Shown: positions 44,961-55,649 of the stretch, piece by piece
Layout: the number at the start of each line of letters is the position of its first letter
Numbering within the stretch: the stretch's first letter is position 1
Source of the DNA: Reticulitermes speratus
Lineage: Eukaryota > Arthropoda > Insecta > Blattodea > Rhinotermitidae
Reading direction: 5' to 3'
Assembly: GCA_021186555.1 (NCBI GenBank)
Contig: JAJKFL010000042.1
Span: 28,767,521-28,831,520 of the forward strand
DNA length: 64,000 nt
Notes under the pieces: generated by a model
Told to the model about the DNA's origin: nothing
The model's database searches: none
What the model saw: only the letters and a program-made list of their open reading frames with translations
Made by a program: the position numbers and the translations under genes

Positions 44961-45167
44961 TATAAGATTTTAATGTGCTGACCTCTTGGTTATTCAGGTA
45001 GATGGTCACTGGTGTTTAGGAGGAAAGTACTGGCGCCATCTTTTTGCCTATACATGTACTGTGTTCGTTCGAATGGTGGGTAACAACCTGACTACACGCT
45101 GTTATAACACAGAAGACCAGAATATGAACAGTAGTTTTTTTTATCCTACTGTAAACAGGTTCCGAGA

Positions 45168-45455
45168 TACTGGTGGCTCAGTCGATATAATGGTTAGGCT
45201 GTGGGCTGGACGACCGAGGAATCATTTGATTCCCGACAGAGGCAGGAGATTTTTCTCTTTCCCAAAGCGACCACACTGGCTCTGGGGCTCACACAAGCTC
45301 GTACTCGGTGGGCAACTTGGGCTCATTCTCCGGGAATAAAGCGACTGTGGCCTCAAAGCTGACCGATTACGCCCTCTAGTGCCTAGAATAAGAATGGGTT
45401 GAGTTATATCCCTGTTCTACCCATATGTTTTCAAGGCATGCACGGGGACAGCATT
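45168..45455 (+). mobile_element. SINE-B, near full length
   Basis: Head ACTGGTGGCTCAGTCGATAT with the A-box part, GCTGGACGACCGAGGAATCA, body GGAGATTTTTCTCTTTCCC, CTGGCTCTGGGGCTCACAC, GGAATAAAGCGACTGTGGCC and tail GGCATGCACGGGGACAGC. This and the 51630 copy best show the full family. Confidence 0.85.
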
Positions 45456-45889
45456 ACCCTGTTATAAATATCCCGAAATATAGTAGGTACATTTGATTCA
45501 GCGTAGCTGATTCGCTCATGTTTCCATTGCCCCCCCATTTTCAGCAGATTCAGACCATTTACACGCGTCTGATGTGACAGTAGGTCAGTTCGCCTTTTTC
45601 AGTGCAGTATGAAGTGACTTTTGTGTATTTCGCACACCGAATATGGCGTTATGGAAGAAAAGCATTCTGGACAATGAGTGTCGCATTTTTCATGAAAGAT
45701 GGCCGGAAACTACCTTTTGGACTGTAAACTCCTTTTTCATGGAGTTTGAAAGAAAATTTCTGCGCAGGACTTTTCTTAGACACATTTCCACATTCGAGTA
45801 GTGCACCTTAAATAGACATTTCCGAACTGAAATTGGGGTTTTAGGAAAAGAGTTAAAAGTGAAAGTTCATGTGAGTGATTAAGCGCCAC

Positions 45890-46140
45890 TTCATAAAGGC
45901 ATATGGCGGAGTGGGGGCGTATACGCCTACCTCCACATATCTTAAACTATGAACTAGATGGGAGTGATCAGTTTCATGTCCGAGGGACTTTAACCGCTGT
46001 ACCCATTCAAGAAGAGGATAAGTGGACCCAAAGCCTGCCTGGATGCTTTGGAGAAAAATTTCTTACCGCTGAAGAGTCAAAAGCCAAAATTCTGGATTAG
46101 ATGGTTCATCACCTACCAGACTACACGGTGTGATAACCCA
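45890..46140. mobile_element. decayed interspersed-repeat fragments
   Basis: The frame 45903-46100 reads PPHILNYELDGSDQFHVRG..PIQEEDKWTQSL.G, which resembles the translated form of a widespread insect repeat that I recall (LDGGEWSASRPG...). Directly after it CACCTACCAGACTACACGGT then GTGATAACCC is the opposite-orientation copy of the GTTATGACACCGTGTAGT repeat. Neither is a gene. Assignment partly from memory. Confidence 0.4.
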
Positions 46141-46144
46141 TTCT

Positions 46145-47045
46145 CCTCACCGCCATGAAAATCGAGTATCATTTTCAGTGGAATATAAGTTACAAGAGAT
46201 AGGAAGTGTGAAATGTATTTTGTATAGTATATGAAATTAATGCTGCAGTAATTATGAGCAGTTCTAAATGCAAGTCGGAGATTTACGTAGGCGTAATGAA
46301 ATTAAAGTAAGAGTTCTGAAGGCAGCTGTTCTTGAATTTTATCAGCTACAGTTACCCTCGGCATTACGCCACACAGTAGAACTCAAAGACACTTATTGGA
46401 AGCATTACCCACATGTATGAGAAGCCATTTTGAAAAGTGACGGATCGCAAATTAATAATTAGGATCACACTTGCGTAAAAGGATTTGAAAGCTGAATTTC
46501 GTAAAAGTTTCCTGCTGTAATATCGTGGCCATGGGCGACCTGAAGAAGGACAAGCAGTGTCAATTATCACGTTAATAATGAGTTGGTCAGTATAATACTT
46601 GTTTACATACTGATGTGTTCAGTTAATTTTTAAATAATTTCCTTAACGTAAAATTAATTACAAATGTTCGGTCTCCATATTAACCGCAATGCACATAATT
46701 TCGGACAAATATCTTCAATTAACCAGCAATGACCCATTTTTCAGGTTTTCCTGTGTCTGATAATGTTACCCACCCTAACCTCGGAACACTTCTTTATAAC
46801 TACGAGCATATCAGGCCTCTGTTATTTTAGAGTTTGCGTTTTCAGCACAGACTGTAGTAGAGGTAATCTTGATGCGGGTCAGGCTAGGGAATTTTCATGC
46901 AGGATGCTTAAAAGTTGGAGCAATCGATTTCCAATGGCCGTTATTCGCGAAAAGCATTTTAAAATCATCAGCAGTCCATTACAGCAGTTCTCTTCCACCG
47001 CCATAAACACTGCAGACTGCGAGACGAACCAAATTGTTTTGGCTT
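46145..47045. other. unassigned DNA
   Basis: No supported gene or repeat; a 95-codon frame at 46763-47050 runs into the SINE-B. Confidence 0.45.
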
Positions 47046-47048
47046 ACT

Positions 47049-47292
47049 AATCCCGGTGGGGGCGAGATTTTCAGCACCCGTCCAGACCGACTCTGGGTCC
47101 TACCCAGCCTCCTGTACAATTGGTATCGGGTTATTCCCACGGGTAAATCGGCCGGGGCGTGGCGTTTACCACCCAACACCATCTAGCACCGAGGTTAAAG
47201 AAAGAGTAGAGCTATACCTCTACTCCCCCTCTGGGTCTTCATTGCCTGTTCTAGGGTGAACTTTACTTTACTTTACTTTACTTTACTTTACC
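47049..47292 (+). mobile_element. SINE-B, head missing
   Basis: Begins within the B-box (AATCCCGGTGGGGGCGAG), then CCAGACCGACTCTGGGTCC, TAAATCGGCCGGGGCGTGG, AGCACCGAGGTTAAAGAAAG, and ends in (CTTTA)n, five units, 47262-47290. The pentameric tail is the expanded form of the CAACTTTACCTTTACC end of the other copies. Confidence 0.85.
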
Positions 47293-47294
47293 AG

Positions 47295-47937
47295 CTGGCC
47301 ACTTAACGCCTTGTCCCTGGCCAAAGCCCGATTTGAGCAAATTCAATGAATCTTTTGTAATGCATGTTGCTTTGAACAAATGTGTGCACGAGTGATCGTG
47401 TTAATTGTGCACGTCACACATTAACTTTATGGTACATAAAAATTAGGTCATTAGGTACAACTTACTAAACATGATTCAGACGATATCGTATTACAGTTTG
47501 TGAGCCAATTATAATTATGACATACAATTGGTAATAGGCCTCTCTGTTACCGTTACATATTAATGAAGCAGGAAGTCTTCTTTACTTAAGACATTTTGAT
47601 AAAGGTTGATTCAGCTAGTACAAAGGGAACATGTCACAATTACCCATCTCTAGCTCTTGAGTTTTACAGAGAACCTTCCATTGGTCCACTGTTATACAGA
47701 ATAACCCTTGAGGGTATTATGAAATCAATAATTTGCTTAATATTCGCACCGTGAAAGACAATTTGGCGGTGGTACTACGTAGAGATAACTTTTATCGGCA
47801 AAGGTTTAACTTCATTATCGACCGAAGCATTGTTACCAGTCGACTGTTACATTAAGAGAGATTAATTTTAGCAATCACTGTCACCTGGCCTACGTGTCCG
47901 CACAAGTAGAATTGCTACCTGGGGACAGAATAACGAC
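47295..47937. other. unassigned DNA
   Basis: No frame or repeat recognised. Confidence 0.5.
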
Positions 47938-47950
47938 AAAATTTCAATAT

Positions 47951-48210
47951 TTTTTTTGTGGCGAAGGGCCCCGCAGCAGATGCTCGGACGCTTATTGTGC
48001 AGCCCTGTGATGAAGATTAGTTTTTCGTTTTTTCCGTGTAATGGAGCACCGGTGGAATGAAACTGACAGGGGAAAACCGAAGTACTCGGGGAAAAACCTG
48101 CCCCAGTGTCACTTTGTCCACCAGAAATCCCACATGGATTGACCCGGGATCGAACCCGAGCCTCCGCGGTGGAAGGCCGGCGACTAACCGCCTGAGCCAT
48201 GGCACGGCCT
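47951..48210 (-). mobile_element. SINE-A, full length, minus strand
   Basis: The complement of the 30261 copy over its entire length, from AGGCCGTGCCATGGCTCAGG (A-box) and GGTTCGATCCC (B-box) to the CCTTCGCCACAAAAAAAA tail. Flanking AAATTTCAATATT (47938-47950) and AAATGTCAATACT (48211-48223) agree at 11 of 13 positions, a target duplication. The 110-codon frame inside is a SINE translation. Confidence 0.92.
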
Positions 48211-48224
48211 AAATGTCAATACTT

Positions 48225-48670
48225 AGTCTTTTTTGTATATAGACAGCTGGAAACTGTATAATGTATATAGTGACCTTAACGTAAATATGAATATATAGAG
48301 TCTCTACACGACGGTCTATACTATAGACCATCGTGGTTCTGATGATGACAGAGCTAGGGCGAGTTGCTTTAAACCCTTGATTGCAGACGTACCTCGACGA
48401 AAAACACCATCGACTTATGACCATTCCTTCTTACGACCATAATACAATCTGTAAGTCTCGCGACTAGTCTATGCATTGCACATGCGTACAAGGCAATATT
48501 GTGTCTAAGTTTTTTTTTTTTTTTTTTTTTTACTACGATGTTGTATATTGTAATTCAACAGGATGTCTTATGCGTGTTTACATTTTACTTTATTATAATT
48601 TATGTAAGGTATCCGACTTAACGACGTCTGTTTTTGACATGGTCGTCCAACCTCTTCGTAAGTCGAGAAG
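48225..48670. other. unassigned DNA with a poly-T run
   Basis: Includes a 22-base T run at 48510-48531. Nothing else is assigned. Confidence 0.5.
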
Positions 48671-48682
48671 CGTCCGTACTTC

Positions 48683-48971
48683 CAGGGCCGCCGAGAGCGG
48701 GTTCGGGCTCCGGTAAAAATTGTTTTTCGACCCCCGTACCCAGCATGGGCGGACCGGCTAAAAGTCTTTACACTGTATCGGGAAGACTGACTTTCAGTTG
48801 CAGAGTGACTTGGGCTTGGTCTGAAAGGGGTAGTTTGTACAATCGACAAATAGTGATAGACCGAGAAAGACAAAAACATGTGCAACATAGTGAGGTCCCG
48901 GACCCCCTTCCGGATCGCCGGGCCCCGGCAATTTGTACCGGCTCCCCCCCCCCCCCCCCCTGTCGGCAGTG
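48683..48971. mobile_element. hAT-type MITE, 289 bp
   Basis: Left end CAGGGCCGCCGAGAG then GGGCTCCGGTAAAAATTG; the right end, as complement, contains GAGCCGGTACAAATTGCCGG, GGCCC preceded by a run of 17 bases derived from C/G, and GCCGACAG. Flanks CGTACTTC (48675-48682) and TGTACTTC (48972-48979) match at 7 of 8, an hAT-type duplication. The 125- and 106-codon frames on both strands are GC-rich artefacts of this element. Confidence 0.75.
48944..48960. repeat. poly-C tract, 17 bases
   Basis: An uninterrupted C run within the right end of the hAT-type MITE. Confidence 0.85.
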
Positions 48972-48979
48972 TGTACTTC

Positions 48980-50880
48980 AGTGTCGTTCTTTGTATCTTT
49001 ACACTGAATAGACGTTTATATTATAATGAAGATGGAAAGACACGGTAATTTTGTTTATAAACACGAATGGAATCCAGAACCACGTGCGTGTGACGAGCGG
49101 AGGAAATTCCACTGCAAAAAAAGTGTTTATAGGCTATGATCATTTTTGTTTGGTATGGAAACAACCTCGAATGGTCGTAGATGTTGAGTGCAGTTTTAAA
49201 TTCACTGTTCCACCTACACCTGGGTGTCTGAAGTAATCTTAAACCTCACGTTTCCCAACAAAAATTTTATACTGTATACAGTTCTGTCCAAAGCAAGTTA
49301 CACGTTCCGCCTATCACATCCTTTATTTGGCCACCGTAACAAGTTTATATAAAACATGTAACCTTCCAACTCGCTGTATGTTCCACCATCTGCTCGTATA
49401 CTCCATTAAATACATATAAATGAAGTCATAAAGAATTATCTTGCTAGCGATTTCAGAAAAGTGACAACGTTCTGCTGGAAAGGTTTTTCAATTCTTGGCC
49501 AGGGACGGTATGGGACTGGTACTTCGAAACATATCACTGGCATTTCACCATTCATGGCAAGCCCGCATAGCATAACATCGGATACTATATAACGTCTGTA
49601 CTTGAAAGGGCATTCGTAAATAACCCTAAGAAAAAGTCGGTAAATGCAAACAGGAATGATATATGTTAAAACCGGATAAGTCCTGATTCTTCTTGTATTC
49701 TGTCTGTACCCATCCAAGAATTCAACTGCCGTAGGCATAAGACCTCTGGGTTACAATGTGAAAAGGAAACAGTATAGGACAACGTAATTTATGGTTGAAC
49801 AAAGTGTGAGGACTGATTAAAAGTGTAATGTTGGGCCATGATCGGTTCTAAGTCTGTAGCTTGATTGTCCTTTTGTAAAGCTACAGGGAGTAACATTTTT
49901 ATAAAGGTAGGTGTCTGAGAACCCCTCATAATGAAATGGCTCTGCTCACCTTTTTATACGTACCTTCTTTTTTTTCGTATGATATTATCCTTCCACGTCC
50001 TGTTTACCTGTTAAAATTATAGGAGGGGTATCTGGCCCATGTTGGGACATTGGGTCCATCCTTCACGTCGCGGCGAACACTGCGCTGGTTGCAGTCTCAA
50101 GCAGCGGCTAGCATACCGCTAAGATCTAGGGGGTTTTAAGGGCTCCCTACATCTTTTAAAGGAAACTGCTTGAACTAAATGACTGGCTAACTTGTCGGGT
50201 CAGTCCATTCAATTCTGAGCAACGACTGTGTTGTAGAAATAGAATATGAGGGCGTGGACATGACTAAAGTGACTGGACAGACTCCAGTGGCATTACTTGT
50301 GGACACGGAACTATCATAATAGTCTAGAAAAATTAGTGGACTTAAAAGTAAAGTCATACATGTTAATAGGATTTGAGGTGTACACGGGGAAGAAAGTTCA
50401 TATACTGGTCTTCGGCGGTATTGCTGTATGTAGTCTGTTAGGTGGGCCCTGAAGGTGGAGGAAACTTATTCCTTTGAATGTGGCATTTATCTACCAAACT
50501 ACATGGCGTCATAAACGGGAATACTATAATATGAACACAAACATTTGTTTTGTGTAGCACTTGCACGTGCTTAGAAATGCCCATGTAGTGAAATTGGTAC
50601 AACTGACTTCGATATTGAAATGAATGACAGTGGATGAATTTGCATTATTTCGATACAGCCTTCTTCGCAGCTTATTTCCCAATCGGTTTTAAATTAGGTC
50701 CATATTCTTGCGTTTCAGAATGTGTACGTACAAAATTTTTACACGCATTTCTTTTTCCCCCGATGTGAGGAATATGATACTTGACTGTTTGGTTACATAA
50801 AAGTTGGTAAAATGTTACGGCATAAACTTTGGACCTGGAATTTCGTGTCAAAAAGGGCTACGTCAAGAAACGAAAACAAT
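48980..50880. other. unassigned DNA with a 100-codon minus-strand frame
   Basis: The minus-strand frame 49436-49738 begins MPTAVEFLDGYRQNTRRIRT and ends VVTFLKSLAR. It has balanced composition and a natural stop but no family that I recognise, no signal peptide and no adjacent exon. A GGTGGGCCCTGAAGGTGGAG string at 50440-50460 followed by CTACATGGCGTCATAAAC is a fragment of the GTTATGACACCGTGTAGT repeat. Confidence 0.35.
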
Positions 50881-50883
50881 ACG

Positions 50884-50982
50884 TATGTACTCGTATGTAT
50901 GTATGTATGTATGTATGTATGTATATATGCATGCATGTATGTATGTGTGTATGTATGTATGTATGTATGTACACACACACAC
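50884..50982. repeat. (GTAT)n and (CA)n microsatellite
   Basis: GTATGTAT units with GCATGCATG interruptions, then ACACACACAC at 50971-50981. All Met-Tyr-Val-Cys frames across it are artefacts. Confidence 0.9.
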
Positions 50983-50983
50983 C

Positions 50984-51208
50984 AACTCCATGGAGCAGAG
51001 TCCTTGTTGAGAAGCTAGCAGGTCGTCAGCTAATCAAGAAATTCCCCACGTTTTATGGAACCCGAAGGTTCATTACCGCATTCACAAGAGCCCGCCACCT
51101 GTCCCTATCCTGAGCCATATCAATCCAGTCCATGCCCTCCATCCCACTTCTTGAAGATCCGTTTTAATATTATCCTCCCATCTACGCCTGGGTCTTCCAA
51201 ATGGTCTC
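50984..51208 (-). pseudogene. LINE ORF C-terminus and 3' UTR (LAQDRDRW family)
   Basis: On the minus strand the frame reads [20 protein letters not shown] and then, after one frameshift, a form of [16 protein letters not shown]; the 3' UTR follows to the complement of CTCCATGGAGCAGAGTCC. It is the best preserved of the nine fragments of this family and shows the GRPRRRW basic motif missing from the 3484 copy. No RT catalytic domain is present. A (CA)n tract (51211-51236) lies at its 5' side. Confidence 0.85.
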
Positions 51209-51210
51209 CT

Positions 51211-51236
51211 TACACACACACACACACACACACACA
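51211..51236. repeat. (CA)n microsatellite
   Basis: Thirteen CA units directly at the truncation point of the LINE fragment. Confidence 0.9.
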
Positions 51237-51239
51237 AAC

Positions 51240-51625
51240 ATTGTTGTAATGAGATTCTGCTGTACAAATTGTTTGTACAATTTTCACAAATATATAATTC
51301 CAGGAAATAGTGCAAAATGTTAGAGAAGTTCCCCTCGTAGGCTTTAATCTTGTTTTTTTTTTCCGTTGCGTGTTGCCGGGGACGATAAGATAGTCCTCTG
51401 TAGCATTGTGGTCGCTGCACAGCGGTGTGTAGCTGAAACAATGACCTGTGAGGACTGCTACACGAGGGGCGAGCAAGACCAGCACAGTAGTTTTAAATCC
51501 CAACGCCACAGTTGAGCGGAACTCCCTGTCGTAATTAAGTGTGCAGTGCGTTAGTAAGGAGGAGTACAGTATGGTTCAAGAGTAATTCACCGCGATTTAC
51601 AAAAAAATACAGGAGATTTATACAT
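51240..51625. other. unassigned DNA
   Basis: Frames here on the minus strand are extensions of the LINE frame through the CA repeat. No other feature. Confidence 0.45.
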
Positions 51626-51629
51626 TAAG

Positions 51630-51939
51630 AGTGGCCGGGGTAACGCAGTCGGTATGACGACAAGGCTGCGGGTTGGACAGCCGAGGAATTGTGTTTCGAT
51701 TCACTGAAAGGAGCCACGGCCTGTTCTTCAAAACAATCAGACCGGTTTTGGACTGACCCAGCCTTCTATTCCGTGGTTAACAGCAGCAGTTTCCCTGGTC
51801 GTAAATCGGCGGGGGCGTGAAGCTGACCAGTCACTTCCGTAGAGCACTTAGGTTCAGAATTTGTGGAGTGGTACCCCTAGTCCCCACAGGCCTTCATGGC
51901 TTGGACAGGGACAACTTTATCTTTACCTTTGCCTTTGCT
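51630..51939 (+). mobile_element. SINE-B, full length
   Basis: Starts AGTGGCCGGGGTAACGCAGT, B-box-like TTTCGATTCACTG, then TTCTTCAAAACAATCAGACC, TAAATCGGCGGGGGCGTGAA, GAGCACTTAGGTTCAGAATT, GGCCTTCATGGCTTGGACAG and a tail CAACTTTATCTTTACCTTTG. It includes all family blocks in order. The 147-codon minus-strand frame at 51923-52366 starts in its tail and is not supported. Confidence 0.85.
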
Positions 51940-52330
51940 TACAATTGCCAGTCGAAATGTTAACTGAACACTGTTGAATAACATTAACATACCGGCATTT
52001 AGAATAAATGTGTGTGAAAAGGCCACTTAATGTCACGATGTTATCGACTCTGTCGCCATATAACTTTTTTTTTTTTCCAGTAGTGTGCCTCATGATCAGA
52101 AATCCGCGCATATTTGTGGGGGATGGAGGCGAGTGAGAATTTTTCGGTAAGGGTGTTGAGATTTTCGTGCCGGCTGTCACAAGGCTTTGGACTCCATGCA
52201 GCCTGGCTTGTGAGTGTGGGGGAACGAAGCAGATAAGAGAATAAGTGAACATAGAAAAAATCCCCCGCTGATGTAAACCTGTCTTGCCCTGTACGTTCTT
52301 GTCATGCTTTTTGTTGCGTGATTCTTTCAG

Positions 52331-53365
52331 ACTGTCGGCTGTGCCATAGTTCAGGCGGCTTCGCAACGTGGAAGCCTAGGTTCAGTCCCAGAATAAACTG
52401 TGTGGGATTTGTGTTAGACAAACAGTCGCCGTCATCTCATCGCGGAGGATAGAGGTTTCATTTGAGAGTTCGCGTGGGATTTGTGATAGAGTTGTACTAG
52501 GGCGTGATTAGTCGCCGACATTTCACCTCTGAAGTCCGGGTTCAATGCCGCGATAGTTTATGTGGGATTTATGATGGGCGTAGTGGTATTAAAGCACATT
52601 TTTTTGTGTGGTGAAGGGCCCCGTAGCAGATGCTACGGACGCACCGCAGTCTTAAGCCTTGTTGTGTAACCCTGTGATGGTGACCTTTCCTTGTAATGGA
52701 GCACCGGTGGAAATATATTGACAGGGGAAAACCGAAGTACTCGGGGAGAAACCTGTCCCAGTGCCTCTTCGTCCACCACAAATCCCACATGGACTGACCC
52801 GGGATCGAAGCCATGCCTCCGTAGTGAGAGGCCGGCGACTAACCGCCTGAGCCATGGCACGGCCGAAAGCACGTTTAGGTCGCCGGCATCTCATCTCTGA
52901 GGCCCGGATTCAATTTCAGTATATTCCTTGTGGAATGTGAGGTGACATGTCGGCACTTTGGCATGTTTTAGTTGCCGGCTTCTCACCATGGAGGTCCGGG
53001 TTCAACCTCAGGATAGCCCACGTGGGATTTGTGATGGACAGGGTGTTATTAAGGCATGTTTTAGTCGCCAGCATCTCACCTCTGAGATCCGGATTCAGTT
53101 TCAGGATAGTCCGTATGCAATTTCTGGTAAACAAATTTGTACACGAGCAGGTTTTAGTTGTCAGCGTCTCACCACCGATATCCGAGTTCAGTTTTAGGGT
53201 AGTCCATATGGGATTTGTGGTCGATAAAGCGGCGCTGCGGCAGGCTTCTCCCTGAGCACTTCACGTCCTGTACTGCAAATCTTCACTCCACCAGTGCTCC
53301 ATATGCCTAACATCTCGGCCTGATGTACAAGGCCCATTTGAGGCTGTAGTAACAAAGGACTCAGT
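52331..53365 (+). repeat. tandem array of SINE-A heads, ending in one full SINE-A body
   Basis: The SINE-A head (A-box, GTCGCCGGC.TCTCAC, B-box, GTGGGATTTGTG) is repeated in tandem. The GTCGCC/GTTGCC anchor occurs at 52425, 52511, 52879, 52971, 53064 and 53157 after an initial head at about 52335. Spacings are 86, (368), 92, 93 and 93 bp; the 368 contains an inserted SINE of about 275 bp including its duplication, leaving 93. The last unit continues into the SINE-A body (GGCTTCTCCCTGAGCACTTC then TCCACCAGTGCTCC..) and stops near 53365. Units are diverged from one another. Confidence 0.85.
52598..52865 (-). mobile_element. SINE-A, full length, inserted into the head array
   Basis: Complement of the complete SINE-A from the GGCCGTGCCATGGCTCAGG head to the CCCTTCACCACACAAAAAAA tail. 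It is flanked by identical AAAGCAC (52591-52597 and 52866-52872). In the array units the corresponding position reads AAGGCATGTTTTAGTCGCC, so the target was the junction between two heads. It is better preserved than the array and so younger. Confidence 0.9.
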
Positions 53366-53369
53366 CCCA

Positions 53370-54485
53370 CCCTGTACCTTTTGTTTAATTATGTCAGGAG
53401 CGAAGTTGTGTCATCACCTTATATTCATGTAAGTGAAGTGAATAAAAGTGAAGTTGTACATTGGGGAGTGAATGCCCCGGCCTCAAAAACCCCGGGGTCA
53501 GCGTCCGTCATACTCATTGAATAGGTGGTTATTTTGCTGCGGTACATGGGGACGTACAGATTCAGTTTGGAGGAAGCTTTGATCATTCTTGCGTGGGTTC
53601 TGAAAGCCATTGTTGTTTGCTGAATGTAAAGTTCCATAATATACGAGCACGCATCTTTGCTCACTTTCTGTTTTTTTTTATCGCGAAACCCGTACGACTG
53701 ACGGAACATTTTTTCGGCAAAATGTTTATTTCACTCTACAAATTTTTCGCGAAACATTTTTGTTTCAATAATCGTTTTGTACGTTGCGCTCAAGGTACTT
53801 CCAGAAACCTGTGTAGGTCTTCACAGAGTGTCCCTTATTTTTGTCCGAATTTAACCTGAATTGGAAATTATCAAATTGTATTTTACTCTAATATGGAATT
53901 TCTTGAAAATGTGTTTTTCCGTGCGGAGCGACAGACAAACAGACAGACAACAGAGAGACATACATCGGCCCAACCGACATATGAAGAAGTATGGCGAAGT
54001 TGGTATGCAGATTTTTTTACACTTTGTTAGAAACGCGCCAATAAAGTCTTGTAACGAACAGGTGAATCTGTTTTCCCTGAGACATTCTGAATTTCTCTGG
54101 GGGGTTTTATTTGGTTTCAGTTGTTCTTGTCTTACATTTGCTTTCCGTCATATTTTAAACTGATGATAGCTTTTGACGGGTGCCATTAGGCGGGGAGGGG
54201 CACAATGTAAACGGGGTTTCCGGCTTATTATTTCCGACGTCTGGAGATCACCAAACCTCTAATAACACAATATTACCCGTATTATCGTGATCTTGCCTAT
54301 AGTAGAGGTCGTCATATGTAGTTTGCTGACACGTTAATGCTACATGATAGCCTTTGTGCTGTCGCCTTTGTTTCTAACCCGAGATGTGTGTCGCTATGTC
54401 CATCTTTATTACCGCCTGACCCCCATCCTGTGAGCCTGCGGATTTGATTCGACAAACTGTCTTCACAATTCAATAAACGTATTAC
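53370..54485. other. unassigned DNA
   Basis: Small frames (53593-53859 and 53861-54163) without known domain. A GACA-rich patch lies at 53930-53960. Confidence 0.45.
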
Positions 54486-54487
54486 AA

Positions 54488-54689
54488 TACTGAAGATTTC
54501 AAATCTTGTAGGACATTCCTTCCTGTCGACTGGTGAATACCGACGTTTCGAACGATAGTAGTATTTTCATCATCAGGTTTTCTTGGAGTATTCGACCCTG
54601 AATATGAAGGAACTGTGATTTTTCAAAACGTCGGTAACTATTTACAAGTCGATACGGCGTAACATTTTAGAACACTTGAATCTTCAGCA
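54488..54689. mobile_element. inverted-repeat MITE, about 200 bp, with hammerhead-like arm
   Basis: The left arm TACTGAAGATTTCAAATCTT then GTAGGACATT, GTCGACTGGTGAATACCGAC, GTTTCGAA pairs imperfectly with the right arm (complement TGCTGAAGATTCAAGTGTTC, TAAAATGTTACGCC, ATCGACTTGTAAATAGTTAC, CGACGTTTTGAA). The middle is about 70 bp. It belongs to the family of MITE-2 (27583-28535). Confidence 0.7.
54536..54580 (-). ncRNA. hammerhead-like core in MITE left arm
   Basis: Minus strand: CTGATGA (54576-54570), extra T, stem II GAA ... TTC with a long loop, GAAA (54549-54546), C, GTCG, GTA. The core bases and the GTA spacing equal those at 27.7 and 28.0 kb. Stem I pairing next to the core is poor, while GAATAC and GTATTC further out are complementary. 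The right arm of the same element has lost the CTGATGA. Confidence 0.45.
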
Positions 54690-55645
54690 GCACTGCTGTG
54701 AGAACCTCAAATCTCGTATCTCATTAGAACAGGTGGAATAAACAAGGTTTGACAAGTTCGCAGAACCATAATTATCCTGCATAACCGTAAGTAGATGAAC
54801 GGTTAAAGAGTCCGACTTTAGAAAGAAATAGTCTCGTACTTCGGCCCATCATGAAAATACGAGAAAAAATCTTACTACTGGCTCATGCAGTAACGTGTCT
54901 CCCGTGTATCCGTAGGCTGGCGAAAATTTTTGAAGTTCTTCCTGCTCTTCCTTAGCCCCTGAAGGCAGACGTGTGTATTATGACTTGCCTTATGCCACAC
55001 ACTTTCCACTTAGTACTCGCTGTGATCCAGCCGTTCAACGCTAGACAATCGCTAAATGACCTGGCAGTGTTCACAACAGTCGCCAGTGGACAGTGTCCCG
55101 AGCCCGGTGATTTCATTCCGAACGCTTTCATACTGTTGTGTAATACTTAGTTGTTTTTCCATGTACTCTTACGTTTTACCAAGTGGTCTCATTCTTTCAG
55201 GTTTTCGGACTCATATTTCCATGCGTGCTACATCCACAGCAAACCTTCCTCTCTTCCAAGTCAAAATCCGTCCAAACGCAACCAACTTTAGTTGTGTTTG
55301 GAATAATTTTGACTTAATTTCTGTTATAAACAACACAACGAGATGCCAGACATCCTTTAAAACTTCATCTCTGTGTTGATCATAAGAAGATTTGTAAAAG
55401 TGGGCGTGTGTTTAGTTATGGGAAGAAAAATTTAGGGATAAATGTTCCATCATTTGTGTAAATTGTAAACTAAATTGTGTGGCTCATAAATTCAGTGTAG
55501 CTTTAGTTAAATAACTTTTCAAAAGCTTCCAGAAATTGAAGTTCTGGGTTGTAGGCTCGTATACTCATGCTGTAGGCGTACTCGTTCGTGATTGTGTCAT
55601 TTTCTGAAAATAATAGAGGTAGTATTAGGAGTGTTAATGTGTATG
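54690..55645. other. unassigned DNA
   Basis: A 107-codon frame at 55056-55379 shows no motif. No repeats matched. Confidence 0.45.
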
Positions 55646-55649
55646 AGAT

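Noticed and set aside
48568-49011. 125- and 106-codon frames on opposite strands
   Set aside because: Both lie across a GC-rich hAT-type MITE with a poly-C run.
50793-51018. Met-Tyr-Val-Cys repeat frames
   Set aside because: Caused by the GTAT microsatellite, open in several frames on both strands.
51923-52366. 147-codon minus-strand frame
   Set aside because: Starts in a SINE-A head and ends in a SINE-B tail; no domain.
52331-53365. CRISPR-like spacing of about 92 bp in the repeat array
   Set aside because: Units are contiguous diverged SINE heads without unique spacers, in an animal genome.
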